A DNA stretch of 64,000 nucleotides from Caulobacter sp. Root655 (GCF_001427665.1 NZ_LMHC01000001.1:560780-624779), one strand, 5' to 3'. Counted from the first letter of the stretch, positions 46,309 to 55,334 are shown. Notes: generated from the letters alone by a model not told the origin. Numbers and translations are program-made.

Positions 46309-47203
46309 GGTCTTCCGCGAGCGGAGCGGGAACCGGCTCGCGCAGGGCCTTCCACAGCAGCCAGGCGCCGACCAGCAGCATCGGGATCGACAGCATCATC
46401 CCCATGGTCAGGCCGAACGGGAAGTCGGGCATGCCGTGGTCGGGGTTGCGGACGTTCTCCAGCGCCGCCCGGAACAGGCCGTAGCCCAGCAGGAAGGTCC
46501 CCACCAGCGCGCCGCGCCGTTGCAGCCATTTCAGGCGATGGACCGCGAAGCTCAGGATCAGGAACAGCAGCACCCCCTCCAGCGCCGCCTCATAGAGCTG
46601 GCTGGGATGGCGCGGAAGCGGACCGGCCGGGCAGATCCCACCGTTGGCCTTCTGGATCGTGGCGTTGCAGAACACCATGCCCCACGGATGGTCGGTGATC
46701 CGGCCCCACAGCTCGCCGTTGATGAAGTTGGCGCAGCGACCGAAGAACAGGCCGATCGGCGCGACCGGGGCCACCAGGTCGCCCAGCTTGAGGATGTCGA
46801 TCCGGTTGCGGCGGGCGAACAGCAGGATCGCGGCGCAGACGCCCAGGAACCCGCCGTGGAAGGACATGCCGCCCTCCCAGACCTTGAACACGTCCATCGG
46901 GTTGTCGGCCAGGTTGGCCCGCTGGTCGGCGTTGAGCAGCATGTAGAACAGCACGTAGCCGATCCGGCCGCCCAGGATGATGCCCAGGGTGATCCACAGC
47001 ACCAGATCGTCGATCTGCAGCGGCGTGGCGGCGGGCTTGCGGCCGCCCCACAGCTTGGCGTCGCGCGCCAGGACGACGGCGTAGCGCCAGCCCAGCAGGA
47101 TGCCGGCCACATAGGCCAGGGCGTACCAGCGCAGGGCCAGAGGCCCCCATTGCAGCGCCCACGGGCCGATATGGACGATGGGGTCGATGTCGGGAAAGAT
47201 CAC
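46295..47203 (-). CDS. lgt: Prolipoprotein diacylglyceryl transferase
   Basis: Inner-membrane enzyme that attaches diacylglycerol to the lipobox Cys of prolipoproteins; 302 residues with about seven membrane segments. The essential His116 is in GGMSFHGGFLG, and GRCANFINGELWGR and PRHPSQLYEAALEGVLLFL match the family. Full length, start ATG 47203. It overlaps the methyltransferase gene by 14 bases, starting the lgt-midA-pgeF transcript. It would process the lipoprotein encoded at 41675-42754. Confidence 0.96.
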   Translation of the reverse strand: MIFPDIDPIVHIGPWALQWGPLALRWYALAYVAGILLGWRYAVVLARDAKLWGGRKPAATPLQIDDLVLWITLGIILGGRIGYVLFYMLLNADQRANLADNPMDVFKVWEGGMSFHGGFLGVCAAILLFARRNRIDILKLGDLVAPVAPIGLFFGRCANFINGELWGRITDHPWGMVFCNATIQKANGGICPAGPLPRHPSQLYEAALEGVLLFLILSFAVHRLKWLQRRGALVGTFLLGYGLFRAALENVRNPDHGMPDFPFGLTMGMMLSIPMLLVGAWLLWKALREPVPAPLAEDHEPA

Positions 47204-47318
47204 GCCGAACGGCTCCTGGCGGACAGAGGCAGGAACCTCTAGCGCGTTCCTCCTTCGCTTTCATCTCCCGTTTCCCATATAAGGGCTCGCCTCCCATCGC
47301 CGCGCCCCTGGAATCTCG

Positions 47319-47585
47319 ATGCACAGCCAAAACCCCTTTCTCGACGAATTCGCCAAGCTGACCCAGGCCGCCATGGGCATCGCCCAGACCGCCGGCGAGG
47401 AAGCCAAGACCGCGATGCGGGCCCAGGCCGACCGGCTGGCCGCCGAATTCGACCTGATCCGCCGCGACGATTTCGAGGCCCTGAAGGCCGAGGTCGCGGC
47501 GCTTCGCGAGGAAGTCGCGGCCCTGAAGGCCAAGAAAACCGCGGCCAAGCCGGTGTCTCCCAAAGGCGACGAAGCGGCCAAATAG
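47319..47585 (+). CDS. UbiK/BMFP-family accessory protein
   Basis: 88 residues. An amphipathic N-terminal helix (NPFLDEFAKLTQAAMGIAQT) and a C-terminal coiled coil (DDFEALKAEVAALREEVAAL) form the membrane-fusogenic BMFP domain; a Lys-rich tail follows. In E. coli UbiK assists the aerobic ubiquinone synthesis complex. Divergent from lgt with 115 bases between. Downstream is a weak terminator before the ybjN-like gene. Confidence 0.85.
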   Translation: MHSQNPFLDEFAKLTQAAMGIAQTAGEEAKTAMRAQADRLAAEFDLIRRDDFEALKAEVAALREEVAALKAKKTAAKPVSPKGDEAAK

Positions 47586-47668
47586 GCGAGTTTCGTTTCC
47601 CGTTCGACGTGAAGGCGGTTGTGACGCCGCCCGCGAAGCAGCTTAGAGTCCCTCGAGTGGGTGATTTG

Positions 47669-47691
47669 AACGGGTCCCACCGACCCGTTTT
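47669..47691 (+). terminator. Weak intrinsic terminator after the ubiK-like gene
   Basis: Stem AACGGGTC / GACCCGTT with a five-base loop (CCACC) followed by a short T-run. It lies about 85 bases after the stop and 22 bases before the next gene's start. Confidence 0.5.
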
Positions 47692-47713
47692 CCCCCGGGG
47701 GCCAAAGGTTCTT

Positions 47714-48220
47714 ATGGACACCCAACCCGAAGAAGACGACGTCCTGCTGGCGATGGATCCCCTGGAGGTCGTCGAGCACGTCCTGGCGGCCGAGAACCTG
47801 ACCTTCGACCGCACCGAGGACGGCGACCTGGCCTTCGCCCTGACCGGCGACTGGAAGGATTACGAGCTGTGGTTCGCGTGGCGGCCCGAGGCCGACTGCC
47901 TGCAGCTGTGCCTGTCGCTGGACCTGCGCGCCAGCAAGACCAAACGCCCCAGCGCCTATGAGCTGCTGTCGATGATCAACCAGCGCGTCTGGCTGGGCCA
48001 TTTCGAAGTCTGGACCGAGGATGGCGAAGTGGTGTTCCGCCACGCCCTGGCCCTGCCGGCCGGCGAACGCCCGACCATGGCCCAGGCCGCCTCGATGATC
48101 GACGCGGCGGTGGAAGCCGCCGACCGCTTCTACCCGGCCTTCGATTTCCTGCTGCACAGCGCCAAGACCCCGGACGAGGCGATGGCCGCCTGCATGTTCG
48201 AAACGGTGGGCCAGGCTTAA
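47714..48220 (+). CDS. YbjN-domain protein
   Basis: 168 residues matching the YbjN family (tir-chaperone-like fold): MDPLEVVEHVLAAENLTFDR, KDYELWFAWRPEADCLQLCL, then SAYELLSMINQRVWLGHFEV. E. coli YbjN suppresses thermosensitivity and affects stress and motility; the mechanism is unknown. Start ATG 47714 with AAAGG five bases upstream; the frame to 47609 is rejected. It precedes proC, separated by a family C repeat. Confidence 0.88.
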   Translation: MDTQPEEDDVLLAMDPLEVVEHVLAAENLTFDRTEDGDLAFALTGDWKDYELWFAWRPEADCLQLCLSLDLRASKTKRPSAYELLSMINQRVWLGHFEVWTEDGEVVFRHALALPAGERPTMAQAASMIDAAVEAADRFYPAFDFLLHSAKTPDEAMAACMFETVGQA

Positions 48221-48244
48221 AAAATTACTGCCGCGATCCTTCTG

Positions 48245-48345
48245 GTTGTCATCCGGCCGTAGCGAAGCGAAGAGCCGGGACCCAGGGGCCGTGCGCATCG
48301 CCCCTGGGTCCCGGACAGCCTCTGCGAGGCTTCCGGGATGACAAC
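48245..48345. repeat. Palindromic repeat, family C variant
   Basis: Arms GTTGTCATCCGG and CCGGGATGACAAC, with a different interior (GGGACCCAGGGGC / GCCCCTGGGTCCC). Lies between ybjN and proC; its right end supplies part of the proC leader. Confidence 0.82.
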
Positions 48346-48364
48346 GATTAGGGATGCCCTTACC

Positions 48365-49147
48365 ATGACCCCCATCCTCCTCCTCGGCGCCGGACGCATG
48401 GGCGGGGCCCTGATCGCGGGCTGGCGCGAGGCCGGGGCCTTCGCCGCCGCCGACCTGATCATCCGCGACCCCCATGCCGACCCCGCCGCCTTTCCCGGCG
48501 CGGTGGTCAATCCGCCGTTGGAGGCCCTGGCCGCCGCCAGGACCGTGCTGCTGGCCGTCAAGCCGCAGATCTGGCGCGAGGCGGCGGCTGACGTCGTTCC
48601 GCACCTGGCCCCCGACGCCGTCATCGTCTCGATCGCCGCCGGGGTGCGCGCCGCCGACATTTCCGAGGTGTTCGGCGGTCGCCGCGTGGTCCGGGTGATG
48701 CCGACCACCGCCGTGGCCATCGGCCTGGGCACGGCCAGCATTTATGCCGACACGGCGGAGGCGAGGGCCCGCGCCCACGCCCTGCTCGCGCCCGTCGCCA
48801 CGGTGGTCGATCTCGACGACGAGGCGCTGATGCACGCGGCGACTGCCGTCTCGGGTTCGGCCCCGGCCTATCTCTACGCCTTCATCGAGGCGCTGGAGGC
48901 GGCCGGGGCCGGCCAGGGCCTGGACCCCGCCGCCTCGGCCACCCTGGCCCGCGCCACCATCGTCGGCGCCGCCGCCCTGCTGGGGCAGGGCGGGGAGGAG
49001 CCGGCCGAGCTGCGCAGGCAGGTGACCTCGCCGGGCGGCACCACGGCGGCGGCCCTGGCGGTGCTGATGGGCGAGGGCGGTTTCGGCGACCTGTTGCCCC
49101 GGGCGATGGCGGCGGCGGTCCGGCGCTCGAAGGAGCTGGGGGCGTAG
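48365..49147 (+). CDS. proC: Pyrroline-5-carboxylate reductase
   Basis: Last step of proline synthesis: reduces pyrroline-5-carboxylate with NADPH; 260 residues. The nucleotide loop is LLLGAGRMGGALIAGW. AVKPQIWREAAADVVPHL, RVMPTTAVAIGLGTAS and the C-terminal signature GEEPAELRRQVTSPGGTTAA identify the family. Start ATG 48365, immediately after the repeat; the longer frame begins in the repeat and is rejected. Confidence 0.96.
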   Translation: MTPILLLGAGRMGGALIAGWREAGAFAAADLIIRDPHADPAAFPGAVVNPPLEALAAARTVLLAVKPQIWREAAADVVPHLAPDAVIVSIAAGVRAADISEVFGGRRVVRVMPTTAVAIGLGTASIYADTAEARARAHALLAPVATVVDLDDEALMHAATAVSGSAPAYLYAFIEALEAAGAGQGLDPAASATLARATIVGAAALLGQGGEEPAELRRQVTSPGGTTAAALAVLMGEGGFGDLLPRAMAAAVRRSKELGA

Positions 49148-49152
49148 CCGCA

Positions 49153-49291
49153 AGGTCCTCCCCCCGTGGGGGAGGCGGTCGCGCAGCGACCGGTGGGGGG
49201 AGCGTTCGGGCTGGGGCAAGCGCGTCGCCATTTGCAGAGACTCCCCCCACCGTCGGCTTCGCCGACACCTCCCCCACAGGGGGAGGACCTT
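49153..49291. repeat. Palindromic repeat, family A copy 4
   Basis: Arms GGTCCTCCCCCCGTGGGGGA and CCTCCCCCACAGGGGGAGGA, inner CGGTGGGGGGAG / CTCCCCCCACCG. Follows proC. A half copy of the family E arm (CCTCTCCCCATGGGAGAGG, 49309-49327) lies directly behind it. Confidence 0.88.
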
Positions 49292-49366
49292 AGAAAGTGG
49301 CGGCCTCCCTCTCCCCATGGGAGAGGGTGCTTGCTTCGCTCCCCTCAACCCGCCATCTGAACAAGC

Positions 49367-49912
49367 ATGACCGCCGCCGAAGACATCCTCGATCGCGCCG
49401 CCGCCGCGGCCCTGGCCCTGGCCGCCGACCGGCCGTGGACGCAGGTTTCCCTGCGTGACATCGCCGTGAAGGCCGAGATCCCGTTCGCCGAGCTCTACGC
49501 CCGGGCCGACGGCAAGGCCGCGGTGCTGAACCACCTGGCGACGCGCTTCGACCGCGCCGCGCTGGGCACGGCTTCGGCTGAAGACGCGGCCATCCACGAC
49601 CGCCTGTTCGATGCCGCCATGGCCCGGATCGAGGCGATGGAGCCGCACCGCCCCGCCCTGATCGCCATCAGTCGCTCCGAGAGCCTGGTCATTTCGGCGT
49701 TGCGGTTCCCCAGGACCGCCCGCGCCATCCTGGAAGCGGCCGGAGTCGACGCCACCCCCGCCCGCCTGACGGCGATGACGGCGGTCTGGGCCCGGACCCT
49801 GCAGGTCTGGCGCGACGACGAAGGGGCGCTGAACCGCACCATGGCCGAGCTGGACAAGCGCCTGAAGCAGCTGGCTTCGGGCCTGGAGAAGGTCGGGGCG
49901 GGGCTTTCCTGA
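49367..49912 (+). CDS. TetR-like transcriptional regulator
   Basis: 181 residues. The N-terminal ~60 residues fit a TetR helix-turn-helix: AADRPWTQVSLRDIAVKAEI then PFAELYARADGKAAVLNHL. The C-terminal helical part (RAILEAAGVDATPARLTAMT, then LQVWRDDEGALNRTMAELDK) is shorter than usual for TetR regulators. It could be a COQ9-like lipid-binding protein, which shares the fold. Start ATG 49367. No obvious target is adjacent. Confidence 0.75.
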   Translation: MTAAEDILDRAAAAALALAADRPWTQVSLRDIAVKAEIPFAELYARADGKAAVLNHLATRFDRAALGTASAEDAAIHDRLFDAAMARIEAMEPHRPALIAISRSESLVISALRFPRTARAILEAAGVDATPARLTAMTAVWARTLQVWRDDEGALNRTMAELDKRLKQLASGLEKVGAGLS

Positions 49913-49980
49913 TCGAGAACAAACTTCACCTTGTGCGGGAAAGCCGTCATCCTGGTTGAGATCCAACTTGGGGTGGCGAA

Positions 49981-50334
49981 ATGCAGGGCGGGAAATTCAT
50001 CCGGGGATTGGGCGGAGCGATACTGATCGCCGCTTTACTGTCAGGCGCGCCGGCCACGGCATCATCGACCGGGGCCGGTCATATCAGCGTTGTCCAGGTG
50101 CTGAGCAACGGCGTCGTGCTGTTCAATCACGACGGCGACAGGACGACCCTCCCCGGCTGCGCTACGAACCTGGGGCGTTGGACGTTCGACGGGGCCACCC
50201 CGGCCGGCCAGGCCAAGCTGGCCGTGCTGATGTCGGCCTATGGCTTGAACAAGCGTATCGTCGTCGCCGGACTGGGCGCTTGCAACGAGACGTCCGGCAT
50301 CGAGAGCATGAACAATTTCTATCTCACCGACTGA
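49981..50334 (+). CDS. Small secreted protein, copy 2 of a paralogous pair
   Basis: 117 residues. Signal peptide GLGGAILIAALLSGAPATAS near the N-terminus. The mature domain contains VLSNGVVLFNHDGDRT, LPGCATN, FDGATPAGQAKLAVLMSAYG, KRIVVAGLGACNE and ESMNNFYLTD, aligning with the protein at 42977-43318 including both cysteines. Start ATG 49981. Function unknown; probably periplasmic or secreted with one disulphide. Confidence 0.8.
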   Translation: MQGGKFIRGLGGAILIAALLSGAPATASSTGAGHISVVQVLSNGVVLFNHDGDRTTLPGCATNLGRWTFDGATPAGQAKLAVLMSAYGLNKRIVVAGLGACNETSGIESMNNFYLTD

Positions 50335-50394
50335 GCCGGCGTCGCGATCCCGGAGCTCCCCCCGCGCCGCCATGGAGCGGTCCCGACGACGGGA

Positions 50395-50430
50395 CAAAAA
50401 GCCCGCCGGGATCGCTCCCGGCGGGCTTCT
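50395..50430 (-). terminator. Intrinsic terminator after the cysteine-repeat gene
   Basis: Perfect ten-bp stem GCCCGCCGGG / CCCGGCGGGC with a six-base loop. On the minus strand it is followed by TTTTTGTCCC, about 25 bases after the stop. Confidence 0.88.
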
Positions 50431-50451
50431 TCGTTCAGGCTCGAGCCCGAC

Positions 50452-51792
50452 CTAGCTCTTGGTGGTGTTGGTCGGCAGCTTGCAGCCGCCGCCCACGCCC
50501 TTGGCCTGGAGGCAGGACATGACTTCCTTGGGGTTGGTCGAGCCGGCGCCCAGCGGATAGGCGATGACCCAGCCCGGCAGGCCGTCGGAACAGGCGACCT
50601 CGACATAGCCGTCGGTGGCGGTCTGACCGATGACCCGCGAACCGGAAACCGTGCAGCTGCCCTTGCCGAGCGACTTCAGGTTGGCCGTCAGGCGCGGATA
50701 GACCGCGTCGGCCTTGGTGAAGCTGCAGCGGTAGCCGTTGATCTCCGAGGCCACGCAGTCATAGACGTGGTTTTCGGTGGCCGAGAACACGCCGATGCCG
50801 CCGTCCGGACGGTTGGAGCACTTCAGCTCGACGATTTCCTTGCGGTTGTCCTGGCTGGGCAGCATGCCGTACTTTTCGACCTTGCAGTCGAAGCCGGCCT
50901 TGGTGGCCAGCTTGGTGTACAGGCCGGCCTGCTCGGTCTGGGCCGCGACGCTGTCGGTCAGGGTGCAGCCGCCGCCGACGAAGCTGGCCTGGGCGCAGTC
51001 GATCGTCTTGGCCAGGGCGCCGCTCGTGGCGGTCTGTTGCAGCATGTAGCCCTTGCCGTCCTGGCAGGCGACTTCGAAATAGTTGTCGGTCTTGGTGCTG
51101 AGGACGTAGCGCTTGTCCTTGACCGCGCAGTTCTTGCCCGCGCCGGCCGCCAGGGTGTCGACGATGGCCAGCTGGGTGGCCTTGTCGGTCAGCTTGCAGC
51201 TGACATTGCCGCCGTCGTCGTACAGCAGGCAGCTGTTGGCGGTGACGTCCTGGTCCACGGTGACCGGGGTGGCGGTGGTCAGGATGTAGCCGGTGCCGCC
51301 CTTGCAGGCGACTTCGAAATAGCTGTTCTTGGCGCCGGAGCCGATGGCGCGGGCGTTTTCCAGGTCGCAGGGCACGCCGGCCTTCTTGATGTAGGGTAGC
51401 AGGCCGGCCTTGGCGTCGAGGTTGGCCGGCAGCGCGCAGGCCAGGCCGCCGGTCTTGCCGTCGGGGCCAGGCGCGCTGCTTTCGAGGCAGGTATAGGCCA
51501 GCGGCGCGACGTCCTTCTTGGCCGAGATCGCGAAGCCCATGCCCTGCTGGCAGGCCACTTCGTAATACTTCGTGGCGGTCTTCTTGTCCTCGCCGATGAA
51601 GCGGGCGTCGGAGACGGTGCAGGTCAGGCCGGCGGCCGTGACCATGGCCGGCGCGTCTTTCATGCCCGCTTCGCGCGCCTTGGCGTCGACCGCGGCGGGC
51701 TTTTCCTTCTCCTTCGGCGCCGAGATCACGGCGGCCGGAATGAGCGCGGCGAGCGCGAGGGCGGCGGTCAAGCCGATCGCGAAGGGCCTCAT
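50452..51792 (-). CDS. Secreted protein with five cysteine-rich repeats
   Basis: 446 residues. Signal peptide MRPFAIGLTAALALAALIPA, cleaved near ISA. The mature part is five tandem ~80-residue units built on C-x-V-x(4)-R-x(8-12)-YFEVACQDGxGY, followed by another Cys pair: CTVSDARFIG, CDLENARAIG, CAVKDKRYVL, CKVEKYGMLP and CTVSGSRVIG mark successive units. About 20 cysteines, so it should be heavily disulphide-bonded in the periplasm or outside. Start ATG 51792 with AGGAG upstream. No family recognised. Ends in a good terminator. Confidence 0.85.
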   Translation of the reverse strand: MRPFAIGLTAALALAALIPAAVISAPKEKEKPAAVDAKAREAGMKDAPAMVTAAGLTCTVSDARFIGEDKKTATKYYEVACQQGMGFAISAKKDVAPLAYTCLESSAPGPDGKTGGLACALPANLDAKAGLLPYIKKAGVPCDLENARAIGSGAKNSYFEVACKGGTGYILTTATPVTVDQDVTANSCLLYDDGGNVSCKLTDKATQLAIVDTLAAGAGKNCAVKDKRYVLSTKTDNYFEVACQDGKGYMLQQTATSGALAKTIDCAQASFVGGGCTLTDSVAAQTEQAGLYTKLATKAGFDCKVEKYGMLPSQDNRKEIVELKCSNRPDGGIGVFSATENHVYDCVASEINGYRCSFTKADAVYPRLTANLKSLGKGSCTVSGSRVIGQTATDGYVEVACSDGLPGWVIAYPLGAGSTNPKEVMSCLQAKGVGGGCKLPTNTTKS

Positions 51793-51925
51793 GGGGGTAC
51801 GTCTCCTGGGTAAATTTCCTCGCGGCGGACTTAAGGCCCGCTTGCATCGAGGGTCAAGATGTCGTCCGACGGGGGCGCAATCATGACGACGGCCCGGAAC
51901 ACGGGCCGCGACCGGAGGACGCGGG

Positions 51926-53011
51926 ATGCGCGACGGGATCGAAGAGACGCCCACGGATGAGGCGCCGGAGACGCGCCGCCCGCGGCTGGTCTATCCGTTC
52001 GAGCAGACGCCGGAGCCCGGTTCGGGCCAGGCGGTCGAGGTCGCGCCCGGCGTGCTGTGGCTGCGCCAGCCGCTGGGCGGCTCGCTGGGCTTCATTAATG
52101 TCTGGGCGATCCGGGACGGCGAGGGCTGGGCGGTGGTCGACACCGGCATGCAGACCAAGGAGACCTCGCAGGCCTGGCGGACGGCCTTCGCCCTGGCCCT
52201 GGGCGGGGCGCCGGTCACCCGGGTGATCGTCACCCACCTGCATCCCGACCATGTCGGCCTGGCTGGCTGGATCGCCCGCAAGTTCGACGTCCGCCTGTGG
52301 ATGACCCGGCTGGAATATTTCCAGTGCCGGATGCTGGTGGCCGACACCGGCCGCGAGGCGCCCGAGGACGGGGTGCGGTTCTTCCGGGCCGCCGGCTGGA
52401 ACGAGGACGGCATCGAGAGCTACCGGACCCGGTTCGGCGGCTTCGGCAAGGCGATCTACCAACTGCCCGACAGCTATCGCCGGATGGTCGACGGCGAGTC
52501 CTTCACGATCGGCGACCATGCCTGGCGGGTGGTGACGGGGCAGGGCCATTCGCCCGACCACGCCTGCCTGTGGTGCGAGGACCTGGGCGTGCTGATCTCG
52601 GGCGACCAGGTGCTGCCGAAGATCTCGTCGAACGTCTCGGTGTTCCCCACCGAGCCCGACGCCGATCCGCTGACCGACTGGCTGACCTCGCTGGCCAAGG
52701 TCAAGGCGACGGTGCCCGACAGCGTGCTGGTGCTGCCGGCCCACAACGACCCGTTCCGGGGGCTGCACGCCCGCATCGACCACCTGATCAACGGCCACGA
52801 GCGCGGCCTGGGGCGGTTGCAGGGCAAGCTGGAGGAGCCCCGGCGGGCGGTCGACGTGTTCGGCGCGCTGTTCGCCCGGCCGATCGGGCCGGACCTGCTG
52901 GGCATGGCCACCGGCGAGGCCCTGGCCCACCTCAACTGCCTGATCGGGCGGGGGCTGGCGGTGCGCGAGGCCGACGCCGACGGGGTGAACTGGTACCGGG
53001 CGGTAGGGTAG
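51926..53011 (+). CDS. Metallo-beta-lactamase-fold hydrolase
   Basis: 361 residues. The two-metal site is THLHPDH (His104, His106, Asp108, His109), His208 in GQGHSPDHA, Asp227 in ISGDQVL and His273 in LPAHNDPF, all intact. The C-terminal ~90 residues form a helical cap typical of the LACTB2 or glyoxalase-II-like branch that acts on RNA ends or thioesters. VVDTGMQTKETSQAW precedes the catalytic block. No signal peptide. Substrate unknown. Confidence 0.9.
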   Translation: MRDGIEETPTDEAPETRRPRLVYPFEQTPEPGSGQAVEVAPGVLWLRQPLGGSLGFINVWAIRDGEGWAVVDTGMQTKETSQAWRTAFALALGGAPVTRVIVTHLHPDHVGLAGWIARKFDVRLWMTRLEYFQCRMLVADTGREAPEDGVRFFRAAGWNEDGIESYRTRFGGFGKAIYQLPDSYRRMVDGESFTIGDHAWRVVTGQGHSPDHACLWCEDLGVLISGDQVLPKISSNVSVFPTEPDADPLTDWLTSLAKVKATVPDSVLVLPAHNDPFRGLHARIDHLINGHERGLGRLQGKLEEPRRAVDVFGALFARPIGPDLLGMATGEALAHLNCLIGRGLAVREADADGVNWYRAVG

Positions 53012-53102
53012 AATCCACGCCGAGCGGGTTGAGGGTAGGCCCTTCTGCAAGGGGCGTTCTTGATCTATGGTTGTGTGATCGGAAACGTCACGAGGTCAGG
53101 TC

Positions 53103-53534
53103 ATGAAGCCCGCGCTTTTCGTTATCGGCGTCGCGATGGCGCTGTCCTCGGCCCCGGCCATGGCCGACAACGGCCAGGTTTTCGACTTCGCCAGCCAATT
53201 GCGCGCCTATTCCTCCAGCCTCCCGCGAGACGACGCCAAGCAGTGCTTCAATGGCAAGTTCATCGCCGGGGCAAACCGTTCCGGTGAGAAGACACTCTAC
53301 ATCCAGGCGGCCCAGGGCGGGATCTACCGGCTGCAACTGGCTGACGGCTGCGCCGCCCTGAATTCCGCCGAGAAGGTTTCGGTGCGGGCGAATGGCAGCG
53401 ACGTGGTGTGCCTGGGCGAGAGAGCCGAAATGGTCGCGCAGACGGCGACGGGCGCCAAGCGTTGCCAGGTTGCCGACGTACGCCGGCTGACGTCCGGCGA
53501 ACGGTCGGCGCTCTCGACGGCGACTCGGCGATAG
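53103..53534 (+). CDS. Small secreted protein (DUF6491-like)
   Basis: 143 residues. Signal peptide MKPALFVIGVAMALSSAPAM ending at ADNG. The mature part has four cysteines (CFNGKFIAG, DGCAAL, VVCLGER, KRCQVAD) in the order C-F-x(n)-C-x(n)-C-x(n)-C-V seen in DUF6491 proteins; the family call is tentative. GAGG lies upstream of ATG 53103. Function unknown. Confidence 0.75.
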   Translation: MKPALFVIGVAMALSSAPAMADNGQVFDFASQLRAYSSSLPRDDAKQCFNGKFIAGANRSGEKTLYIQAAQGGIYRLQLADGCAALNSAEKVSVRANGSDVVCLGERAEMVAQTATGAKRCQVADVRRLTSGERSALSTATRR

Positions 53535-53708
53535 CCTCGACACGGCGTCGCGCCAAGCGTCACGCCGAGGTCAGCTCCCTAGGGTCTTCACGCTCGAGTT
53601 CCGCGCCCGGCGCCCCGGCCCATCGCGGTCGGAACCGTGAATCCGCGGAAAGAGCGCGGTAGAAAAACAATCGTTTGATATTTCGTGCGCGAACCATATT
53701 GTCGCGTC

Positions 53709-54152
53709 ATGACCACGCCTCCCGACCGCCGCCTGGTGTTCCTGCTCAACGTCGCCCACCGACGGGTGCAGCGCTATGTCGAGGCCAAGATGGCCGCCAA
53801 GGGCGGGCTGACCGCCGCCCAGTCCGGGGCCCTGTTCGTGCTGGGCCAGGGCGACGGGACGCTGATCGGCGAGGCGGCCGAGGCCCTGGACCTGGCCCCC
53901 TCGGCCATGACCGGCCTGATCGACCGCATGGCCCGCGCCGAGCTGGTCGAGCGCCGCCCCGACCCCAAGGACGGCCGCGCCCTGCGCCTCTACCTGACCG
54001 ACAAGGGCCGCGAGGCCCGCGAGGACGCCAAGGCCGGCGTCGAAGGCCTCAACGCCCACCTCACCGAGGGCTTCACGGACGACGAGATCGCCGTGGTGTC
54101 CCGCTGGCTGTCCAGCCTGCAATCGAAATTCCCCAAAGGAGATCCCGCATGA
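53709..54152 (+). CDS. MarR-family transcriptional regulator
   Basis: 147 residues with a MarR winged helix: TAAQSGALFVLGQGDGTLIG, EAAEALDLAPSAMTGLIDRM, then the wing LVERRPDPKDGRALRLYLTD. Start ATG 53709. Its stop overlaps the following crotonase gene by ATGA, so the two are co-translated and the regulator probably controls that operon. Confidence 0.9.
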   Translation: MTTPPDRRLVFLLNVAHRRVQRYVEAKMAAKGGLTAAQSGALFVLGQGDGTLIGEAAEALDLAPSAMTGLIDRMARAELVERRPDPKDGRALRLYLTDKGREAREDAKAGVEGLNAHLTEGFTDDEIAVVSRWLSSLQSKFPKGDPA

Positions 54153-54919
54153 CCGAACATGTCCAGGTCGTCGTCGAAGCCGGCGTCATGACCATCACCC
54201 TGGCTCGTCCGGACAAGAAGAACGCGCTGAGCAACACCATGTACGGCGTGCTGGCCGACAGCCTGGAGCGGGCCGAGGCCGATCCCGCGATCCGGGTGGT
54301 GGTGTTCCAGGGCGACGGCGACAGCTTCAGCTCCGGCAACGACTTGAAGGACTTCACCGCCCAGGCCACCGGCGCCTTCGAGGGCGAGCGCCACGTGATG
54401 CGGTTCCTGAAGAACCTGGCCAAGGCCACCCGGCCGCTGGTCGCCGCCGTCCAGGGCCAGGCCGTGGGCGTCGGCACGACCATGCTGCTGCACTGCGACC
54501 TGGTGTTCACCAGCCCCGACGCCAGACTGACCGTGCCGTTCGTCAACCTGGCCCTGTCGCCCGAAGCCGCTTCCAGCCTGCTGCTGCCGTCGCGCATCGG
54601 CCACGCCCGCGCCTACGCCATGTTCGCCCTCGGCGAAGCGGTGGACGGGACCACGGCCGTCGCCTGGGGCATCGCCAACGCGGTCGTGCCGCTGGAGGAG
54701 CTCCGCGCCCGGGCCCGCGCCGCCGCCGACCAGCTGGCCAAGCGTCCGCTGGGCGCCCTGACCGTCACCAAGCGGCTGATGCGCGACGCCGAGGCGATCT
54801 CGGCCCTGATGGACAAGGAAGGCGAGCTGTTCGCCCAGCGCCTGCAGACCGCCGAGGCTCGCGAGGCCTTCATGGCCTTCGCCGAGCGCCGGGCCCCGGA
54901 CTTCAGCAAGGTCGGCTGA
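54149..54919 (+). CDS. Enoyl-CoA hydratase/isomerase (crotonase) family
   Basis: 256 residues. The crotonase fold is shown by LARPDKKNALSNTMYGVLAD, the oxyanion-hole segments SFSSGNDLKDF and AVQGQAVGVGTTMLLHCDLV, and LPSRIGHARAYAMFALGEAV. It probably hydrates or isomerises an acyl-CoA in fatty-acid or phenylacetate-type breakdown; lack of an obvious catalytic Glu pair points to an isomerase. RBS AAAGGAG. Starts within the marR stop. Confidence 0.9.
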   Translation: MTEHVQVVVEAGVMTITLARPDKKNALSNTMYGVLADSLERAEADPAIRVVVFQGDGDSFSSGNDLKDFTAQATGAFEGERHVMRFLKNLAKATRPLVAAVQGQAVGVGTTMLLHCDLVFTSPDARLTVPFVNLALSPEAASSLLLPSRIGHARAYAMFALGEAVDGTTAVAWGIANAVVPLEELRARARAAADQLAKRPLGALTVTKRLMRDAEAISALMDKEGELFAQRLQTAEAREAFMAFAERRAPDFSKVG

Positions 54920-54923
54920 GGTC

Positions 54924-55334
54924 ATGCTGGCCGTGCTCCTGGCGGCGACGCTGCTGGCCTTGGCGGGGATCCATCTCTACTGGGCGTTCGGCGGCCGCTG
55001 GCCTGGCCACGACGAGGCCTCCATGGTCGAGCACGTGGTCGGGCGCACCCGCGGCATGCGGGCCCCGAGCCTGTTGTCCGGCCTTGTCGTGGCCCTGGCC
55101 CTGGCGACCGGCGGGGCGCTGGTCCTGGCGACCCTGGCGCCGACCGCCTGGGACGGCTGGCCGAAGGCCGCGCGCTGGGTGCTCTTCGCGGTGTTCGCCG
55201 GGCGCGGCCTGGTGACCTATGCGCCGCCGGTCTTCCGCTATGCCGAGGGCACGCCGTTCGCGACCCTCAACCGTCGCGCCTACGGACCGCTATGCCTGGC
55301 CATCGCCCTGGGGATTCTGGTCCTGCAGCTGTAG
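54924..55334 (+). CDS. DUF3995-like membrane protein
   Basis: 136 residues with four hydrophobic segments (about 2-18, 52-72, 85-102 and 118-136). LALAGIHLYWAFGGRWPG and a later KAARWVLFAVFAGRGLVTYA resemble the DUF3995 family. It begins four bases after the crotonase gene and therefore shares its transcript. Function unknown. Confidence 0.75.
   Translation: MLAVLLAATLLALAGIHLYWAFGGRWPGHDEASMVEHVVGRTRGMRAPSLLSGLVVALALATGGALVLATLAPTAWDGWPKAARWVLFAVFAGRGLVTYAPPVFRYAEGTPFATLNRRAYGPLCLAIALGILVLQL

Noticed and set aside
53682..53693. TTCG-TGCG-CGAA upstream of marR as a MarR operator
   Set aside because: Only four-base arms match; too short to support an operator, though the AT-rich surroundings probably contain the promoter.
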